Source of the DNA: Russula earlei
Taxonomy: Eukaryota; Basidiomycota; Agaricomycetes; Russulales; Russulaceae
Assembly (NCBI GenBank): GCA_025769875.1
Contig: JAGFNK010000113.1
Span: forward strand, 1-64,000
Direction: 5' to 3'
DNA length: 64,000 nt
Shown here: positions 20,340 to 32,845 of the stretch, one piece after another
Position numbering within the stretch: the stretch's first letter is position 1
Layout: each line of letters starts with the position of its first letter
Program-made: the position numbers and the translations under genes
The notes under the pieces: generated by a model
Told to the model about the DNA's origin: nothing
Seen by the model: only the letters and a program-made list of their open reading frames with translations
Databases searched by the model: none

Positions 20340-21101
20340 TTCTCGGGGTTCACATTCCCATCCTGATTTTGGTAACGGCGAGAGAGAGCGGCTGACAAGA
20401 GTTCGAGATCGCGTGCAGACTAGATGATCAGGAATGCAGGTCCAACTAGGCCGACGTCGTCCGTGACGTCAATGAGGGCGCGGTGCTCGAGAGGACGACG
20501 ACCAAGGTGTGCACGAGCTGATTGATCACTGCTCGTGATGATCGCTTACGTCGAGGATCGCTTCTCGTCACTGCCATGGTCATTGACCACAAGGTCCTAT
20601 ATGAAATGGGTTTTCAGCATGTTTTGAGGGGCAGACACGTATGTAATATAGTACGATACGATATGGTATGGATATAGCACTACGACCGGGCAGGAGTTCT
20701 CTTTTGTGGGGAGCAATGAACGAGGGAAATAAGGTGGTGACGCAACGCACGGAAAAAAAGACACAACACATAAAATTTCGAAAAAAAAAAAAAAAGGAAA
20801 CTGAAACAGGATACGTCGACGAAGGAAAAGAGGAATAACGATATTCGATAGAGGATGGAGAACGAACAAACACTGCCCCTCCTACTCTCCTTGAAGCAAG
20901 CTCTCACATACGACATGGTTTAGACAAAGCAGGCAGGTCGCTCTCCAATTTACACCGTCCACCGGTACTCTCCAAGGGTTGTCGATGCGTCGTGTGCTTT
21001 GTGTGTATGCGTTTTCAGTCCGGGAAAGACAGACGAACAGACAGACGGGTATCTTCGCGAACAAACCAAGGGCGTGTTCACTGCCTACGTCCTACCACAC
21101 C
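20340..21101. other. Intergenic, no gene seen
   Basis: Upstream of the third hydrophobin and downstream of the RRM gene. Contains a 15-bp poly-A run near 20780. ORFs here are low-complexity and unconvincing. Confidence 0.4.
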
Positions 21102-23351
21102 TTAGGCCTCCGTAGGTGGCTCAACCAGTTCCGAACCGACCTCACCAACGTGGTCAATCTCGATACCAGCGCTAGTGCTGTCCATTGGGACCTGGAAGAG
21201 CTCCTGGTCGTCCGAGGGCACGACCGCAGTGGAAACGGGGCCATTACCAGATGCCGAGCGTCGCATCGCGCCGCCGCCTTGGGGACCAGACCTCGGAGGG
21301 TTTGCACAGCGGTCTTTCCCATGAGCGATCCTGAGATTGGAATAGTCCGGTTTGTTCTTGACACCCTCAATGGCCTTGATCGCGTTATTGATGTTGGTGA
21401 AGTTGACAAAGGCGCAATTTTTCTCCTTGAGGAAGTTGACGAGCTCGATATCACCGTACTCGCCGAAATCGCGCTTCAATTTATCCTCAGAGAAAGTCTC
21501 AAAGTCTTCGATGTTGCCGATATACACGTTTCGTGTCGCGCCCGCGTGTACGGCCAAGGCGAGTGCGGGAGGAAGTGCGCCAGCATTTTTGCCCCAACCA
21601 AGTTTAAGTCTCCGGTTGTTCAGCGTCAAACCTTGGTATGATGCTGCATGGAAGAAAGTGAGGGATGCTGCTGGGTCTATGAACGTCACGAACTGATACA
21701 ATGACTCAGCCGTCAGATTGGCCAAATGGTCGACAAGGATACGCACGGCTATATGTTTGTCTTGCATGTACCGTATGCTCTGCAAGACGCCACCACGAAT
21801 TGCATTGCACAGGTCCTCCGTCGTCGTCTCAGGATGGATATTGCCAAGATACACGGTCCTGTTGGCACTGCCAGGGACACCGAATCCCTCGGGCGTGAAT
21901 GGTGAGTAAGGGGAAAATGCCCCAAAGGCTCCAACACCGGTATTAATGGGGCTGAGAGACGCCGCAGCAGACTGTGCGACGAGGGATTGAGCCGCGACAG
22001 CCTGGGCAGCTTGGGCAGCAGCTTGCTGCGACTTGGGGATGTACGCACAACGGTCTTTGCCGTAGTTGACCCGTTTTCCAGCCCAAGCGGGTTCTGTGGG
22101 GAGTGTGTTCACAACCTGAAAACAGTTGTCGTTTTCGATACAGAACAGACGGATACAAGGAAGGACCGTACCTTTGTGGCGACAGAAATGCTCAAAAAAT
22201 GCACAAAGCCAATATTTTTGTCGCGAACAATCTTGACCTGGTCAATCAATCCGAAGCGGCTGAGGTCATCACGGAGTTGCTCCTCCGTCGTACCCTCATC
22301 CAGACCACCGAGATAGACATTACGACTCGCATTGCTCTGGCTGATGGCCAGCGCGACCTGGCTCGGTACAGGGGACGGCTTGCCCCACCCAATCTTGAGC
22401 TCCTGGCCATGGAGGGAAAGTTTTTTTATGGTAGCATCGGCGTGAAACGCCGCAGCAGTGGCGCCATCGAGGAACGAGAGGAAAACGCACGACTTTTCGG
22501 GGAGGACGCGGATTGATTCCAGTGGGCCGAAGTGGACAAGGTTAAGAAGCTCGTCGACGGATGCGGTGGCAGGAAGGTTGCCAACGTAGACGGTACGGCC
22601 GGTCGCGGTGTTAGACGCGGTGAGAGCCGCAGTTATGGCTGTACCTGGATAGTTGCCAGGTGATGCGAGACCGAGGGAAGGAGTGCGCGGAGGGTTGAAG
22701 CCCTATTTATTGTTTATTGTTGTTGTGACTCCAACGGATCAAAGAAACAACGACACTTACTCCGGAAAAGCTAGCAACCTGACTCCCGTAAGGAAATCCG
22801 CCAAGCATGCCCACACTAGGAAGGCCCATCCCGAGTACGCCGTACCCGCCGAAGCCGTAGCCAGCACTGCCGTTTAGTTGTTGCTGTTGCTGTTGTTGTT
22901 GCTGCTGCTGTTGCTGCTGGGCCTGTTGCTGCTGCTGCTGCTGAGCTTGGTGTTGCTGTTGAACAAAGGCATTAGAGGTACTGGGGCTAACCTGTCCGGG
23001 AATCGTCGCTGTGGGCGTATTGATAGAGGTAGAATAAAGAGGCCCGGCAAAACCTGAAGGCGGAGAGCCGTTCGAGAACCCTTGAGGGATGGTTGCCTGG
23101 GACCCATATCCATAGTTCGCAAATGCATCACGGGCGGTGGGCGTGACGAGACCGTTAGTAGTGGGTGCGCCAAATGAGTTGGGCGACCAGCGGGCCTTTT
23201 TGGCGTCGGGACCACCGACAGCATCCATAGGACGCTGGAGACGGGTCAGTCACATGAAAAATAAAAGACGGAGAATACGGACCTTCATCATGTCCAAATC
23301 AAAAGCGTAAGTGGGATACTGGGATGCAAAAGCGGCCTGTGGGTCGTCCAT
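21102..23351 (-). CDS. RNA-binding protein with four RRMs (Nrd1-like)
   Basis: Exons: 23351-23283, 23234-22761, 22702-22172, 22115-21747 and 21692-21102; all introns GT-AG with matching phases. The N-terminal 150 residues are polar, with a glutamine tract of about 30 residues. Four RRMs follow; RNP-type segments such as TVYVGNLPA, RNVYLGGL, RTVYLGNI and RNVYIGNI mark their starts. The linker repeats VNYGKDRCAY / IAHGKDRCA are typical of the S. pombe Nrd1 / Msa2 group, which binds UG-rich mRNA and delays sexual differentiation until starvation. The 54-nt intron 4 has no stop and stays in frame, so automated annotation may retain it by mistake. Confidence 0.85.
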
Positions 23352-25893
23352 GATGAAACGAGGTGGATTGGAGAACCAGGGGAGGGGGGGAGAAAGAGAG
23401 CGAAGGAGAGGAAGGGTAGAAGAAAAGAAAAGAGTCAGAGGAGGAGGGTACGAGAGGGGGGATGGGTGAGAAAGGAGCGTGGAGGAGTTGGTAGATGGAT
23501 AAATAGAAGAGAAAAAAAGACACGCACGAAAACAAAAAAGAGGAGTGCGGTGTACTTTATAGATAGATAAAGCTGAAAAGCTTAAAGCGGGCCTACGCTT
23601 GCAACAAGGAAAAAGTGAGCGCAAGCTTTGAAAATTTCAAGCAAGGGGAAGGAAAAAGAGAGAGAGGGAGGGGAGGGAGGGAGGGAGGGAGAGATAAAAC
23701 AACAGGGCAACGCAGCCAACCATTCGTTGCTCATTTCATTCATCAATCCCGGCCTTCTCCGGAATCCTCTCCAACCCACCCACTCAGCACAACAACGACC
23801 CCGACAGGGTGTAGTCTCGTGCTGCGGTACCAAACTTGAAACCGAGATCAAATCGTTTCGCCCGCGCTTTGACGCCACTTGTGATCCCCAGGCCTTCGGA
23901 CGGAGGTATCGCGAAAGACGAATCACTGCGCTTCGTACTGACGGTCATCTTAATAACCCCTTTGGCGACAGACCTCAAAAGATTTGGATATGCGAGTGCC
24001 CCTCGAGGATCAAAAATTGGCGTCGTCGGATGTAGCCCTGAAGAATCGTGCGTGCCAAAAACTCCTACAATTGTCGCGTGCTACGGCATATGGCTTCGAA
24101 TTCACGCAACATCAGTCAGTCCACCATCGTCCAGTGAAAAGACGTACCAAGCTATTACCACAGGCATGAGAATCGGAGAACAGAAATGATGGACGACATA
24201 TCCTACTTGTTGAGGTAGTATTCTGGTCGTTCCCGGTAAATAAAGAGGATGTTGCTTTACTACGGCCCCTAAATGAGAAGTGAGCATCTTGAAGCATGGC
24301 AATCCTCGTTTGGAACTTGGAAAAGCGACCTAGGAATTGCGCGCATAATTGGGAACCACCGCCTGAAGTGGATCGTGATGAGATTGACTTCCAACTACTG
24401 ACAGCCCAGATGTACAACAGTGATATTAACATTTGACGAAAGGTACCAGCCAGGGAACTCTGGAGCAAAGTTCAAGTACATGTATTTGAGTAGTTTTACA
24501 CCTCGTGGCTAAGCTCCGTCATCGACATATCCCACTCCCATGGCAAAACCCTTCTAACACGTCACAAGGGATATGTCAAGGATGAGTCTTTGAATGCAAC
24601 ATGTAACGGGGAACGCGTACATCGTGCACGTAAACACAGCTCAGTGGGAATCCATCCGTGAGGCCGGTGCCTTTCATATCGATATCGTCAGCTCGGAATG
24701 TAGGAGTGAAAGTGTCATGGATGTCACCAGTGTTAGCCAACAACAATGCCACGCAAAGCCATGCATCAGCAGCAGCCCCTCGCAGCTCAATAGCGCCACC
24801 CACTCACCTCCGCGATCTTTTTCATGTGCCACGAACAACGCAAAGTCGCCGAGATCTCCGCTAAATACATACGCGTTTCGTAGTCATAAGCATTCGCACA
24901 CTCCCACACACACCACACACACCTATAGTTTGGCTCGGCCTTTTGGTGTCCGAGCAGCCAGCCATGGTATGAATGACGTCCATCAAGCGGGCGTGCGGGC
25001 GGGGTAAGGCGTATCGAGGGTTGATCGGATCTCGCATGCCAGTGCTTGTGCATGTGCTCGCCATCTGGGCAGGATGGTGCGCATCATGACGAGATTCTGG
25101 CAAGGTCGAAGTAGGGGCACTTCTCACTCATTGCAGCGGCGACGAATGTGGGGCGAGAACGGCGTGATAAGGTCCCCACTGTTTCTCCTTTATGGCACTG
25201 GTTCGCCTCGCACTCGCGTTCTTGTGAAAGCGCCAAGGGCTCGGATACGAAAGGATGCGGTAGTTCCCATCAAAGTTTCCGTAGTGCCGGCACGAATCAA
25301 CCCACTTTGGTACGATGAATATCACTGGCGACAGTGCGATCACTACTGTCGGGATCCGCGGGGAGTGTGAGTGGAAGAAATATTGTGAAAAGAAAAAAAA
25401 AAAAAACGGAGCAGCAACGTGACAACGTACCTCTTTGCATCGGAGATCTGGATCTGGTAGCATTTTTTTCAAATATGCGTCATCGAGTCAACCGTCTCGT
25501 CTCGATATAATGCATATCTTCTGATCACAATGCACCGTCAATTCCACATAATTACGTCGCTGTACAAGAATCTAGAATTAAAAAGATACAAGTACAGTCA
25601 GTCTGGATTAAATGTATTCAAGTACACTCGAACAATAGGGGCACCCCAGTAAGACCTAAGAACCGGACCGTCGAGATGAAGCTCGAGGTTTTTAAGGAAG
25701 GGATCCCAAAAGGACGGAGAGGAGTCGAGGAAGACCCATTCCGAGTCGTGAAGGCGCGTCAAATCATAAAGGGAAGATGAATAGCCTCTCATTGGTGGAG
25801 GCGAGGGTGAAGCTTTGGAACAAAAAAAAACAAAACAAAGGAGCTGTGTTCTGGCATGCATCATGCAATTTGTTCGAGGCGCAAACGGGCACA
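23352..25893. other. Long region without a firm gene
   Basis: The first 300 bp are purine-rich with GGGA repeats near 23660, probably the promoter of the RRM gene. On the minus strand, 24102-24302 (PLYLPGTTRILPQQVGYVVH) and 24576-24803 (LCVALLLANTGDIHDTFTPT) look somewhat like coding fragments. I could not link them by splicing with acceptable intron lengths. They may be one decayed or intron-rich gene. No family recognised. Confidence 0.3.
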
Positions 25894-26417
25894 TTACAGC
25901 ATGACCGCAAGGATTACACCAAGTCCACTTCCCAATAGGGTCATTTTAAGCATCACAAATGTCGGAGCTTCGTTCGTTGATGCTCTGATCCCGATGGACG
26001 GTGTGTCGGAAGGCGACGCTAATGAGAAGGTGAAATCATGGACAATTCACAGGAGAACAGGTGTGGCTGTCGCATACTGTTAGCAGCTGGTGCGCGGATG
26101 GAGCACAGAGCTGTGATATACTCTGAGGCCCCCGTGTCAGTGGAATGACAGGTCTGGCCGATGCAAGCCTTTACACTCTCTTGAAACTGAAGGGTGTCGC
26201 AAAAACATGGAACTTGGTAGCTGCAAAATTTGGAAGTTAGGGATCAAGTAATACTTGAATTGTGGTCCACGCACATGCCACATGACGTTTGAGAGGCAGC
26301 AAATCGTGCGCACGATACAGCACACGAGGGGGCTTGCAATAACGCTTGAGAACCTGAGCACAAGATCCACAAGGTCAGGGTGAACTTGAAGGTCGCGAGA
26401 ACGCCCTTGATGGACAT
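25894..26417 (-). CDS. CFEM-domain protein, GPI-anchored
   Basis: Three exons, 26417-26275, 26220-26078 and 26018-25894, with GT-AG introns and consistent phases, give 136 residues. The signal peptide (MSIKGVLATFKFTLTLWILC) is followed by a complete CFEM domain with eight cysteines: CAVSCARFAASQTSCG, VPCFCD, ACIGQTC, and a final LC. An Ala/Ser/Thr-rich linker and a hydrophobic tail (LLGSGLGVILAVML) end the protein, as expected for a GPI-attachment signal. CFEM proteins sit on the fungal cell surface; some bind haem or act in adhesion and virulence. The gene is invisible as a single ORF because each exon is under 145 nt. Confidence 0.85.
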
Positions 26418-26964
26418 AGCTGACTATTGAAAGTACGACGCCTGGGAAGCAAGGGAAATATATATCCCGGTGCCACAGAGAGCTGTGCTTGGCGGTATTG
26501 GTTGTAGGCTTGTCAGGATTCTTTGCGCAGCCAGAAGTTCCGGAGGGGAAGGAACGCACAGGAGATAATCGCTGTGTATGTGGGTTTTATCATCACTGAC
26601 GAAGCATCTCTTTATCGTACGCTCCAGTTGGATTGCGGTGGCGGATAGGTGGCGGCTCGGCAATTACCAGACACCAGAGCCAGTACTGTGGGTGATCGGG
26701 AACTCGGCAGTCAGTGGATCACCATCTCGGCACCCCCCAGCCAAAATATTACTCGAAAACCACTCAATGGACGGACCTCCAGTTTTCTTTGCTGGAATGA
26801 CAAAGTTTTGAATGGAGTTGTTACAAAATGAAATCGTGCTGCCACAGTACTGACTGAACGCAGATAACTAATTCGAATTATAATTATTTACACACACGGT
26901 CCGGATTATCCGTTCGCGCGGCCACTTCCAACAAATCTTCTCTCTTACGCTTCAAAATCAAAAC
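26418..26964. other. Shared 5' region of the CFEM and eIF3b genes
   Basis: The two genes diverge from here. No other gene seen. Confidence 0.4.
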
Positions 26965-29619
26965 ATGATGACTATCCTTGAGGATGATGGTATCGACTTT
27001 TCGGATATCGAGGAAAAGTGCGTGCAACAGCGATTATGACACAGAACATCTTTCTGAAAGTTTTATCCAGGTACAAGGTCCGCCTGGAAGAGGGCGTTGA
27101 TCATATTCTCGTCGTTGATGGTGTCCCCGTCATCGACAAGTCAAAATTTGATAAACTTTTGGCAAAAATCGCAAAGGAGTTTTCACGGAAAGGCGCTGCG
27201 ATAAAACCCGATGACATCTCCATGCCGTGGAACGACAAGACCGGAAAGAACCATGGGTATGTCCGACCCACATGCGTATCGTAGCGTATCAAGTCGAGCC
27301 CCACACAGATATGCGTTTGTTGAATTCCGAACGGCCGACGCAGCCACCTACGCGCTCAATGAGATGAATGGCCATCCATTCGATGCAAAGCATACCTTTC
27401 TCGTCAATCGTTTTACTGACATTGAGAAGTTTTCCGATCTGGACGAGACGTATGTAGAACCACAACGAGAAGAATACCATCCAAAGGTACGTCTAATCTA
27501 ACTTCACCTCGTAGCTCTGGTAGCAAACGATGCACCATAGGAGCATCTGCGCGCTTGGCTGGCAGATCACCTCGGCCGTGACCAGTACGTTACGTATCGC
27601 GGAGATGAAGTCTCAATACGCTGGCACGGCCGGCCTTCACAATGCGAAGTGGCCTACGAAGACTATGTACGTACCACACAACATTCGAATCGATCCCCCA
27701 TCCAACATGATTGCCATAGCAAAGCCTACGAACAGAACTCTACGTCTCGTGGTCGCCACATGGAACATACATCGCCACCCTCCACCGACAAGGCGTCCGA
27801 CTGTATGGCGGGCCCTCCTTCCAACTCCAAGCACGCTTCTTCCATCCCCTCGTCCGACTCATCGACTTTTCGCCTTGCGAGCAATATCTCGTAACATGGT
27901 CGCACGAGCCCATTGTCGTGGCAGAGGACATGCCACAAGGCCCTCGTTTCTTCTCTCCAGAGGATGAGGGCAACAACGTGGCCGTTTGGGACATCAAGAC
28001 AGGACACCTATTGCGTACCTTTCCCTCCATCCTCCCCGAGGGTGAAGGCGCGAGAAAGCAAATGGCTTGGCCTGCCCTCAAGTGGAGCGCAGACGACAAA
28101 TACACTGCCCGCCTGACACCAGGACAACAAATTAGTGTCTACGAGTTGCCAGGAATGGGTTTGCAAGGAAAGAAGAGCCTTAAAATCGAGGGCGTCATCG
28201 ATTTTGAGTGGTGTCCGCATGGAGAAAATGATCGGGAGGATGCCACAAAGGCGTCCAAAAAGCCGATAGACAACATGCTTGCATATTGGACGCCCGAAGT
28301 CGCCAACCAACCAGCCCGCGTTACGCTGCTCAACTTTCCCTCCCGAACGGTTCTCCGCCAGAAGAATCTATTCAATGTTTCCGAGGTTGGAGTTTGCAGC
28401 CGTGTCCCTCATTCGTTCACCATACTGAGTTGCCCTTTCCTCTCAGTGTCGTCTCTATTGGCAGAATCAGGGCGACTTTCTCTGTGTGCGCGTCGACCGC
28501 CACACCAAAACTAAAAAATCTATTTTCTGCAACCTCGAGATATTCCGTGTACGCGAGAAAGACTTTCCTGTGGAAGTTGTTGAGCTCAAGGGTATGATAA
28601 ACATTTGTATCATTCTCTGTTATCAAATTTGTCGACGTGACATACAGATACGGTCACGGACTTCTCGTGGGAGCCAAAGGGCGAACGCTTTGCCATCGTG
28701 GCGAGTGGCGATCCCAATCTTGGCAATCAGGGCGCGGGTGGTACAATCAAGACGGATGTCAGCTTTTATCAGCTTGATCGCAGTAAGAATGACTTTAAGC
28801 TTCTCCGTGCGTACACCAAGGTTTCCCGCAGACTTATCTGAATGCTGACCGGTACGGTCGTGTCGACGCAGGTACCCTTGCGAGCCGGACCACGAACACC
28901 ATCCGTTGGTCCCCACGCGGACGCCACGTCGTGCTCGCGACCGTCGGCTCGACGTCGAAGTCCGAGTTGGAGTTCTGGGATCTCGATTTCAACTCGGATG
29001 ACACGGTCAAGAAGGAAGCTCCCAAGGAGGAGTGGGCCGCCGGCATCCAACAGCTGGGCGTGGCGGACCACTATGGCGTGACCGACGTCGAGTGGGACCC
29101 AAGCGGGCGGTACCTCGCCACCGCCGCGAGTGCCTGGACACACACGGTATCGCACACGATCAGCTTGTACTCGGAATGTCTGTCGCACTTACCTGCTCGT
29201 ACCCCTCACCACAGATCGAGAACGGTTATGCGATCTGGGATTTCCGCGGACAGGAGATCGAGAAGCGGCTGCTGGATCGGTTCAAGCAGTTTCTATGGCG
29301 GCCGCGGCCGCCGTCGTTGCTGACGAAGGAGCAGAAGCGGACAATCCGGAAGAACTTGCGAGAGTACTCACGCGCATTCGAGGAGGCGGACGCGGCGGAA
29401 GAGACGACGGTGAGCGCGGAGCTCGTCGCGCAACGCAAGCGTTCCGTGGACGAATGGAATGCGTGGCGGGTGCGCGTGGCGGAGGAGGTGGCAGAAGTGC
29501 CCCGCGTACGTGGGAGACGCGGCGAGCTGCCGACGCGCAAGCAGCAACAGGAAGATAAGGAGGAGATTGAGGTGTGGATAGACGAGGTGATCGAACAGAT
29601 CGAAGAAGTCGTCGAATGA
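26965..29619 (+). CDS. PRT1: Translation initiation factor eIF3 subunit b
   Basis: Nine exons: 26965-27017, 27071-27256, 27309-27486, 27541-27666, 27720-28385, 28447-28591, 28648-28806, 28872-29146 and 29215-29619; all phases close. Residues 1-130 carry the N-terminal RRM ([20 protein letters not shown], then GYAFVEF) that contacts eIF3a and eIF3j. The middle is a WD-type beta-propeller ([48 protein letters not shown]), and the tail is helical and basic, with [17 protein letters not shown], the eIF3i/g-binding part. eIF3b is a core scaffold of eIF3 on the 40S subunit. The length (about 730 residues) is normal for fungi. Confidence 0.95.
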
Positions 29620-29895
29620 CCAGCTTCTGTGTTTCCGACGATTCGCTTGTTTTTTGTGGGGGCATGGGTGTGAGTCATATTCGTACGAGCTTTGCAAGCG
29701 CCATACAAGCGGAGAAAAGCAGATATGAGAACATGCGGCACAACGACTAAACGGAGGCATAGGGGAAGCGTATAGGAAAGACATGGTGGTGAAAACATAG
29801 GTCGATAAGGGTGTGCATAGTACGTGTACATGGAGTGGATGGTGCGCATGAACCGAATAACAAGATAGTATGGCGACGACGGACGACAAGGAAGA

Positions 29896-30886
29896 TCACG
29901 CGGACGGCAAAGAAAGCACCGTTGGCACCCGGGCCATTGTCGCAAGCCTGAGCTCGTGCGTCCAGCGCGCCACGACCGAGAGGGGGTGGGAGAGGGCGGT
30001 GATCGCGGACTCGAGAGCGTGGATTGCGCCCGGGACGAGGGAGAGCAACCAAAAAAGCGCGCAGAGGGCAACGAGCCGGTTCAAGTACCACGCGGGGTCG
30101 TCCATGGCCGCACGACGCTGCCATTTGAGCTCGTGCGACCAGGTGCCTTGTTCTTCTCGTCTGTATTCGTCCCTCTCGGTGGGCACGACTGGAGCCGTCT
30201 CGACGGGTCAAAAAAAAAAGAACGAAAAGAATGGGCAAAAAAGTACCTATGAGGTCGATCTTGCTCCTCCATCCGGCCGTCAGGTTGTGGACGGCTATTC
30301 CGGATATCACGTCTGCGTTGCGCGGCTTGAACACCTTCCAGCTGTACGGCTCTAGAGCCTGAGGTGTCCAGCGCAGCGTCGCATTCGTTCGTCATGTCAA
30401 AAAAAAAAAAAAAAAAAAAAACATATAAGTAAAAAAAAACGTCGGAATAGGTAGGTCAACTTATTCCCGCAAAGGAAATAGCCTATGCCAGTGCTTTTGA
30501 AAACGTACAGCGCAGAGGTGAACGCCCCACCAGAGTTTGACGCGGTGGAAATTAAGGTCACCGTTGGGCTCGAGCGGGAAATCGACCTCGTCATCGACGA
30601 CGGCGACCGAGTCTCCGGGGTTCTGCTTGCTAGAGTACAATTTCAAGCGGATGCATCTGCGCCGCCTGCTGTGAGCAAAAGAAACCCAGGAATTAGGAAC
30701 AGCACACCCTGGGGTCACGCAGCGAAAGGTGGAGCCCGCGCGGCGGATGGGCGTGCCAAATAGGTACATTCGGGCGACCCTGATGTATTCTGAGAGCGTG
30801 TTGTGGTGCACCTTGACGAAGGAAATGAGTCGACCAACGTCCTCTAAGCAGTTGTTGTTTATGGGCTCGTCTTGCTCAATCTCCAT
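29896..30886 (-). CDS. Uncharacterised protein with one membrane segment
   Basis: Proposed exons 30886-30509, 30358-30247 and 30188-29896 join in frame; the second intron is GT-AG with donor GTACTT, and the first (150 nt) spans two long T tracts. The product is about 260 residues. A hydrophobic helix (LVALCALFWLLSLVPGAI) lies near residue 200, followed by an amphipathic tail. A 39-nt GT-AG segment inside exon 1 (near 30680-30719) is free of stops and may be an additional intron. I recognise no domain. Convergent with eIF3b, 276 bp apart. Confidence 0.5.
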
Positions 30887-31135
30887 GGTTGGCAATGCAG
30901 GGTAGGGAGAGATTGAAGATAAGAGCCAAAGGCACTCGAATATTTAAGAACGAGGAAAGAGCCTGCAGAACAAGGTGAGACAAGGTCGGTCGCGACGTAC
31001 GGTTCGTTTTCCAAATCGGGCATCACGCTTTCCATTTTTGGGAAATGGTGAATAAAATTGAACAAGGAAAAGACAAGAGCGGGTACAACTGGAAAAGATC
31101 ATATCAAACTGCGCCAACGCTTTCTCATAACAAAG

Positions 31136-32278
31136 TCAAAAACTGATCAAAGTCACATCAAGGTCAAAGCTCACCGAGTACACAGCAGTGCTGTCGCAAA
31201 CAAAGAAGTCGATGCCCGCTTCGCAACAGAACTTGTTCAGAGAAGTAAGGGTCATCTCAGGTGTCTGGCACGTTGCACTAACAGAGGACAAGTTTGGGAG
31301 CTCTTTCAATGCCTTGGTTAGGAATCCTGCTTCATCCACGCTTCTTGAATCGTCCGCTTCTATCTGCGTCCCTTGACGACGTTGTTGCAACTTGGTGTGG
31401 TACATGACCCGCAGCACGCTGCACGGGAGTTTAAGTGGTGTCCGCGGCAGTTCACAGAATGTGAGCTCCCGCAGTGCGACCAACGCATCTAAGATGCTCT
31501 GGGGAGGGATTCGGTCTACGGTCAACACGTAAAGTGCATGTACGTGTGGTCGGACATCCTCCAGGGCCCTCCATGACACAAGGCTGTTCTCAACATGTAG
31601 TTCGCGGAGCGGTTCCTCATCGTCCGTGGGAAGCAACCACATCATGAAGCCCTTGGAGAGATCGTCACGCACACAAAGGCTGCGGAGCGACGGAGGACGG
31701 CGGTCTTCGGGAAGGGGATCGAGATAGAGATTGTCGATACGGAGATATCGGATACTTGGCCAGAGTGCGAGTAGCATGTATAGGGCTGACGACGTTGGGC
31801 GACCTTCCCAATTCAATACCTCGATATGGCGGAGGTTGATGGACAAAAGCTTGGAAAAATCCGCAGCGTCGAATTCGCCGTCGATGTCAATGCTTAATCG
31901 TGTGAGGTTTGGTGCATGCGTAAGAATGACAATAAAGTCCGATACCATGCGGCGGTATCGTTTGAAGCTCTCTTTCGGAGCGCCCTCGCGGCCCCATGGG
32001 GCCGGGGGACTCGTGATCTCCATGCCGAATGAGCGGATGTGCCGACCGAGATCCGGGCGATCAAGGAGAGAGCGGATCAGGAGGGAACGCCTGCGATGGC
32101 AGAGCGAAATGGGGATATTTCGAAAGAGAAGTGCCTGAGCGGGTGCCTGCCACGCTTTACACACGCGGCAACTCGCCACCAGCGTTCTCAAGTCTGCTGT
32201 CTCTTTCTGAGGCTCAAGCCTAGCCCAAGTGAAAATTATGTCTACCAACTCGAGCGGCAGAGGCACGGGGCGAGCCAT
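31136..32278 (-). CDS. F-box protein with LRR-like region
   Basis: A single exon of 380 codons starting MARPVPLPLELVDIIFTWAR. Residues 5-55 form an F-box (LPLELVDIIF, then VASCRVCKAWQAPAQALLFRNI). The remainder is leucine-rich with irregular repeats (NLTRLSIDID, LRHIEVLNWEG, SIRYLRIDNLYLD, LRSLCVRDD), as in Agaricomycete F-box families. Likely an SCF substrate adaptor; target unknown. Unlike the F-box gene at 14840, base composition is ordinary. Confidence 0.8.
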   Translation of the reverse strand: MARPVPLPLELVDIIFTWARLEPQKETADLRTLVASCRVCKAWQAPAQALLFRNIPISLCHRRRSLLIRSLLDRPDLGRHIRSFGMEITSPPAPWGREGAPKESFKRYRRMVSDFIVILTHAPNLTRLSIDIDGEFDAADFSKLLSINLRHIEVLNWEGRPTSSALYMLLALWPSIRYLRIDNLYLDPLPEDRRPPSLRSLCVRDDLSKGFMMWLLPTDDEEPLRELHVENSLVSWRALEDVRPHVHALYVLTVDRIPPQSILDALVALRELTFCELPRTPLKLPCSVLRVMYHTKLQQRRQGTQIEADDSRSVDEAGFLTKALKELPNLSSVSATCQTPEMTLTSLNKFCCEAGIDFFVCDSTAVYSVSFDLDVTLISF

Positions 32279-32845
32279 ATCTGTCAAAGTCAATTATCGT
32301 GCGTATTGAGACACTCGATTGTAAACAGAAACATGCTCGCTGGTACTTACCGGGGGAGGGGGGGGGGGAATATCCAAGCCGGATAGGAAGAATTGCTCTC
32401 TAGCTGACGGGATTCGAGTTAAGGGTCAGACGCATACGTGAGGTGAAGATTGCGTTGAGGATTGAGTGCTGGGGATGGGAGGCTCCGTCCGGGGTGACAC
32501 ACCAGACGCTGCGGTGATACCTGTGGGGAGCGTGTTTGATGAAAGGGAATCGACAAGGTAGAGTGTATAAGTAGGGTGGGAGGTATGTTGAGTGAATCGG
32601 GCGGAAGGATGCCCCTTTTACGTGTCATAGGTGGTGTCGATTAATCAATCAATGAGAGGCATTCGAGGGACCTGAGTCATAAGGTAATTCAATCACAAAT
32701 TTTCGGTCAAAATGAGAGTTTGAGAAGAGAAAATAAACTGTGTGAGTATGCTATGCGAGGAGAGCTTGTAATCTTACGTATCCTTTTCTCACGTACGACA
32801 TGCTGGCTGTTCCGTTCCTTGCCGTCAACAGCAACGACCACGGCG
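32279..32845. other. Divergent promoter region
   Basis: Between the F-box gene (minus) and BOS1 (plus). Contains GT-AG-like signals consistent with 5' UTR introns, but no coding frame I can support. Confidence 0.35.

Noticed and set aside
22870..22960. CAG/CTG-type repeat as an expansion element
   Set aside because: It encodes the glutamine tract of the RRM protein with mixed CAA/CAG codons; ordinary low complexity.
29747..30334. 195-codon Arg-rich minus-strand ORF
   Set aside because: Out of frame with the spliced one-TM protein, whose frame has the membrane helix and clean splice joints.
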